DNA from: Streptomyces sp. Ru62
Lineage (GTDB): Bacteria; Actinomycetota; Actinomycetes; Streptomycetales; Streptomycetaceae
Length of the DNA stretch: 64,000 bases
Direction of reading: 5' to 3'
Assembly: GCF_002920615.1 (NCBI RefSeq)
Contig: NZ_PQSU01000011.1
Location: 124,001 to 188,000 of the forward strand
Positions 62,491-64,000 of the stretch are shown in pieces. A program made the position numbers and the translations under genes. Within the stretch, counting starts at the first letter, position 1. The number at the start of each line of letters is the position of its first letter. The notes under the pieces are model-generated. The model was not told the origin of the DNA. It saw only the letters and a list, made by a program, of their open reading frames with translations, and did not search any database.

Positions 62491-62790
62491 CGGCCAAGGT
62501 AAGAATCTGACTAGAGCATTGCCAACTCGTGGGGGAGCAAAGGCCCCTAATACCAGACAAGTGGGCGCGGTTTTTGCACAGACGCGCACTGTCACTCTCA
62601 TGTGTGACAGCAAGCACACCCACCAGGTAAAGACCTCATCAAATAGTTTGTGATACGGTTCACGAGAACCCCGGATAGAACCGAAGGACCCGAGTGCGAC
62701 GGTCCATTGGTGTGAGGTCTCGATCACTCAGCCCGGGACTACGCTCGTCCATGACGACACCCTGCCCCCTGTGAAAGCGGAGTTGCCGCC
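62491..62790. other. Promoter region of the atp operon
   Basis: 300 bases, less GC-rich than around. CTGTCAC (62589-62595) and GTGACAG (62604-62610) form a perfect 7-bp inverted repeat with an 8-bp spacer, like a dimeric repressor site. Beyond it, TTTGTGATACGGTTCACGAG (62645-62664) is A/T-richer and a likely promoter zone. No gene seen. Confidence 0.5.
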
Positions 62791-63228
62791 ATGCCGTCCA
62801 ATGACGTCCGGAACCTTGCGCAGATCGCTGTGCCCACAGCGGCTGCCGGCGTGATCGCCGTCGCCGTGAGCGCCGCGGTCGCGGGGGGCAAGGGCGCGCT
62901 CGGCGCGGTCGTCGGCACGGTGCTGGCCATCCTGTTCATGGGAATCGGCCTCTACGTGCTGCAGTGGACGGCAAAAACGCTCCCGCAGCTCTTCCAGGCG
63001 ATGGGGCTGCTGCTCTACGTCGCCCAGCTGCTGCTCCTCCTGATCTTCGTCGCCGTCTTCAAGGACACCTCACTCTTCAACGCGAAGACGTTCGCCGTGT
63101 CGCTCGTCGTCGCGACCGTCGTGTGGATGGCCGCGCAGGCGCGCGCGCACATGAAGGCCAAGATCTTCTACATCGACCCGGACTCCGCGAAGAGTGAGAA
63201 GCCCGAGAAGACAGGGCCGAAGCCGTGA
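62791..63228 (+). CDS. atpI: ATP synthase protein I (AtpI-like)
   Basis: 145 aa from ATG 62791. Four hydrophobic segments (VPTAAAGVIAVAVSAAVAGG, ALGAVVGTVLAILFMGIGLY, LFQAMGLLLYVAQLLLLLIF, TFAVSLVVATVVWMAAQA) and a basic Lys-rich C-terminus fit AtpI, a helper for c-ring assembly or Mg supply of the F1Fo complex. First gene before atpB, as usual. Confidence 0.88.
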   Translation: MPSNDVRNLAQIAVPTAAAGVIAVAVSAAVAGGKGALGAVVGTVLAILFMGIGLYVLQWTAKTLPQLFQAMGLLLYVAQLLLLLIFVAVFKDTSLFNAKTFAVSLVVATVVWMAAQARAHMKAKIFYIDPDSAKSEKPEKTGPKP

Positions 63229-63453
63229 GGGGTAGGGGCGGGATAAAGGCTTGTGAGATCTCCTGCTATCGTCCGGTGCCAACTGCGGCATCGCGGGCGC
63301 GGGCATCTGAGCTGACGCCTGCTCGATCGCGAGGCTCGATGCCCCCCAGCCGCCCCCACATCCGTAACACCAGTCCGGTGCCGATCCGCGGCCGTGTGCC
63401 GCGCCGACACAACGAGGTTGCCGAACCCATGCGTCACGCCGAAGGAGCCCGCG

Positions 63454-64000
63454 GTGAGTGCTGACCAGACCCAGCTCGCCTTCGACTGGAGTTGTCGGAT
63501 CATGTCCGACAACGGGTGTGGCTTCCCGGCTCCGGGCCTGCACTCCTTCCTGTTCAAGCCGCTCGCCACGGTCGGGGGCTTCGAGTTCAACAAGGTGATG
63601 CTGCTCGCGCTCGTCACCACCGTGCTCGTCGTCGCCTTCTTCTGGGCCGCCTTCGGCAAGGCCAAGGTCGTCCCGGGCAAGCTCCAGATGATCGGCGAGG
63701 CCGGCTACGACTTCGTCCGCCGCGGCATTGTGTACGAGACCCTCGGCAAGCGCGAGGGCGAGAAGTGGGTGCCGCTCATGGTCTCCCTCTTCTTCTTCAT
63801 CTGGATCATGAACGTCTGGTCCGTGGTCCCGCTCGCGCAGTTCCCGGTCTCCTCGATCATCGCCTACCCGGCGGTGCTGGCCGCGGTCGTCTACGTCACC
63901 TGGGTCGCGCTGACCTTCAAGAAGCACGGCTTCGTCGGCTTCTTCAAGAACGTCACGGGCTACGACAAGACGCTCGGCCCGGTCCTGCCGCTCGTCATGG
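63454..64000 (+). CDS. atpB: ATP synthase subunit a, C-terminus cut by window edge
   Basis: GTG 63454 with AAGGAG upstream; 182 codons are visible before the window ends. Starts VSADQTQLAFDWSCRI. Membrane segments VMLLALVTTVLVVAFFWAAF, VPLMVSLFFFIWIMNVWSVV and IIAYPAVLAAVVYVTWVAL fit Fo subunit a. The conserved Arg facing the c-ring lies beyond the window. Confidence 0.95.
   Translation, partial: MSADQTQLAFDWSCRIMSDNGCGFPAPGLHSFLFKPLATVGGFEFNKVMLLALVTTVLVVAFFWAAFGKAKVVPGKLQMIGEAGYDFVRRGIVYETLGKREGEKWVPLMVSLFFFIWIMNVWSVVPLAQFPVSSIIAYPAVLAAVVYVTWVALTFKKHGFVGFFKNVTGYDKTLGPVLPLVM

Overview
The window reads as a Streptomyces chromosome. GC content is very high and third codon positions are strongly G/C. 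GTG and TTG starts are common. The right part carries the gene order lysA-hom-thrC-thrB-rho-LCP-rpmE-prfA-prmC-tsaC-(LMW-PTP-like)-glyA-like-wecA-like-atpI-atpB, which is conserved in Streptomyces. Organism and functions are inferred from sequence features alone; no database search was run.

Left flank (1-11.3 kb): a lipoprotein fragment, a dual-specificity-type phosphatase, a NERD-like protein, a divergent LigD-polymerase/Ku pair for non-homologous end joining, a GNAT acetyltransferase, small secreted proteins, a secreted BNR/Asp-box protein, a 39-aa membrane microprotein and a LolA/LppX-like lipoprotein. A 3' scrap of a tyrosine integrase at about 9.0 kb shows an older integration at this locus.

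Accessory island (11,772-43,997): about 32 kb bounded by a perfect 33-bp direct repeat. The right copy lies inside an intact tRNA-Arg(CCG) gene. The right end carries an AICE-type backbone (rep remnant, xis, intact int), a second decayed int, a transposase remnant and a 47-aa double zinc-knuckle microprotein. The cargo is DNA modification and defence. It holds a DNA phosphorothioation cluster: dndA facing away from dndBCDE, plus the Dnd-associated methyltransferase-like gene. Next comes an approximately 15-kb same-strand block (21.5-36.6 kb): GIY-YIG-like nuclease, large DGQHR protein, HTH protein, PLD+DEAD helicase, 54-aa protein, SMC-like ATPase, Dnd-associated protein 4, a giant sigma-r4-HTH protein, and a ParE-like/UvrD fusion. 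Last is a lower-GC DGQHR+HNH two-gene cassette. No DndFGH homologue was recognised, so the second block is the best candidate for the restriction or effector half of this Dnd system and is the main object of interest.

Right flank (44-64 kb): a response regulator, an ArgRS-related DALR protein with an internal 72-bp tandem repeat, the aspartate-family amino-acid genes, Rho with a long Arg/Gln/Gly insertion and a strong terminator, an LCP cell-wall ligase, ribosomal protein L31, RF1 and its methylase, threonylcarbamoyl-AMP synthase, a phosphatase-like protein lacking the nucleophilic cysteine, an SHMT paralogue, a polyprenyl-phosphate glycosyl-1-phosphate transferase, and the start of the ATP synthase operon, cut by the window end. 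Several intergenic regions hold G/C-rich tandem repeats.
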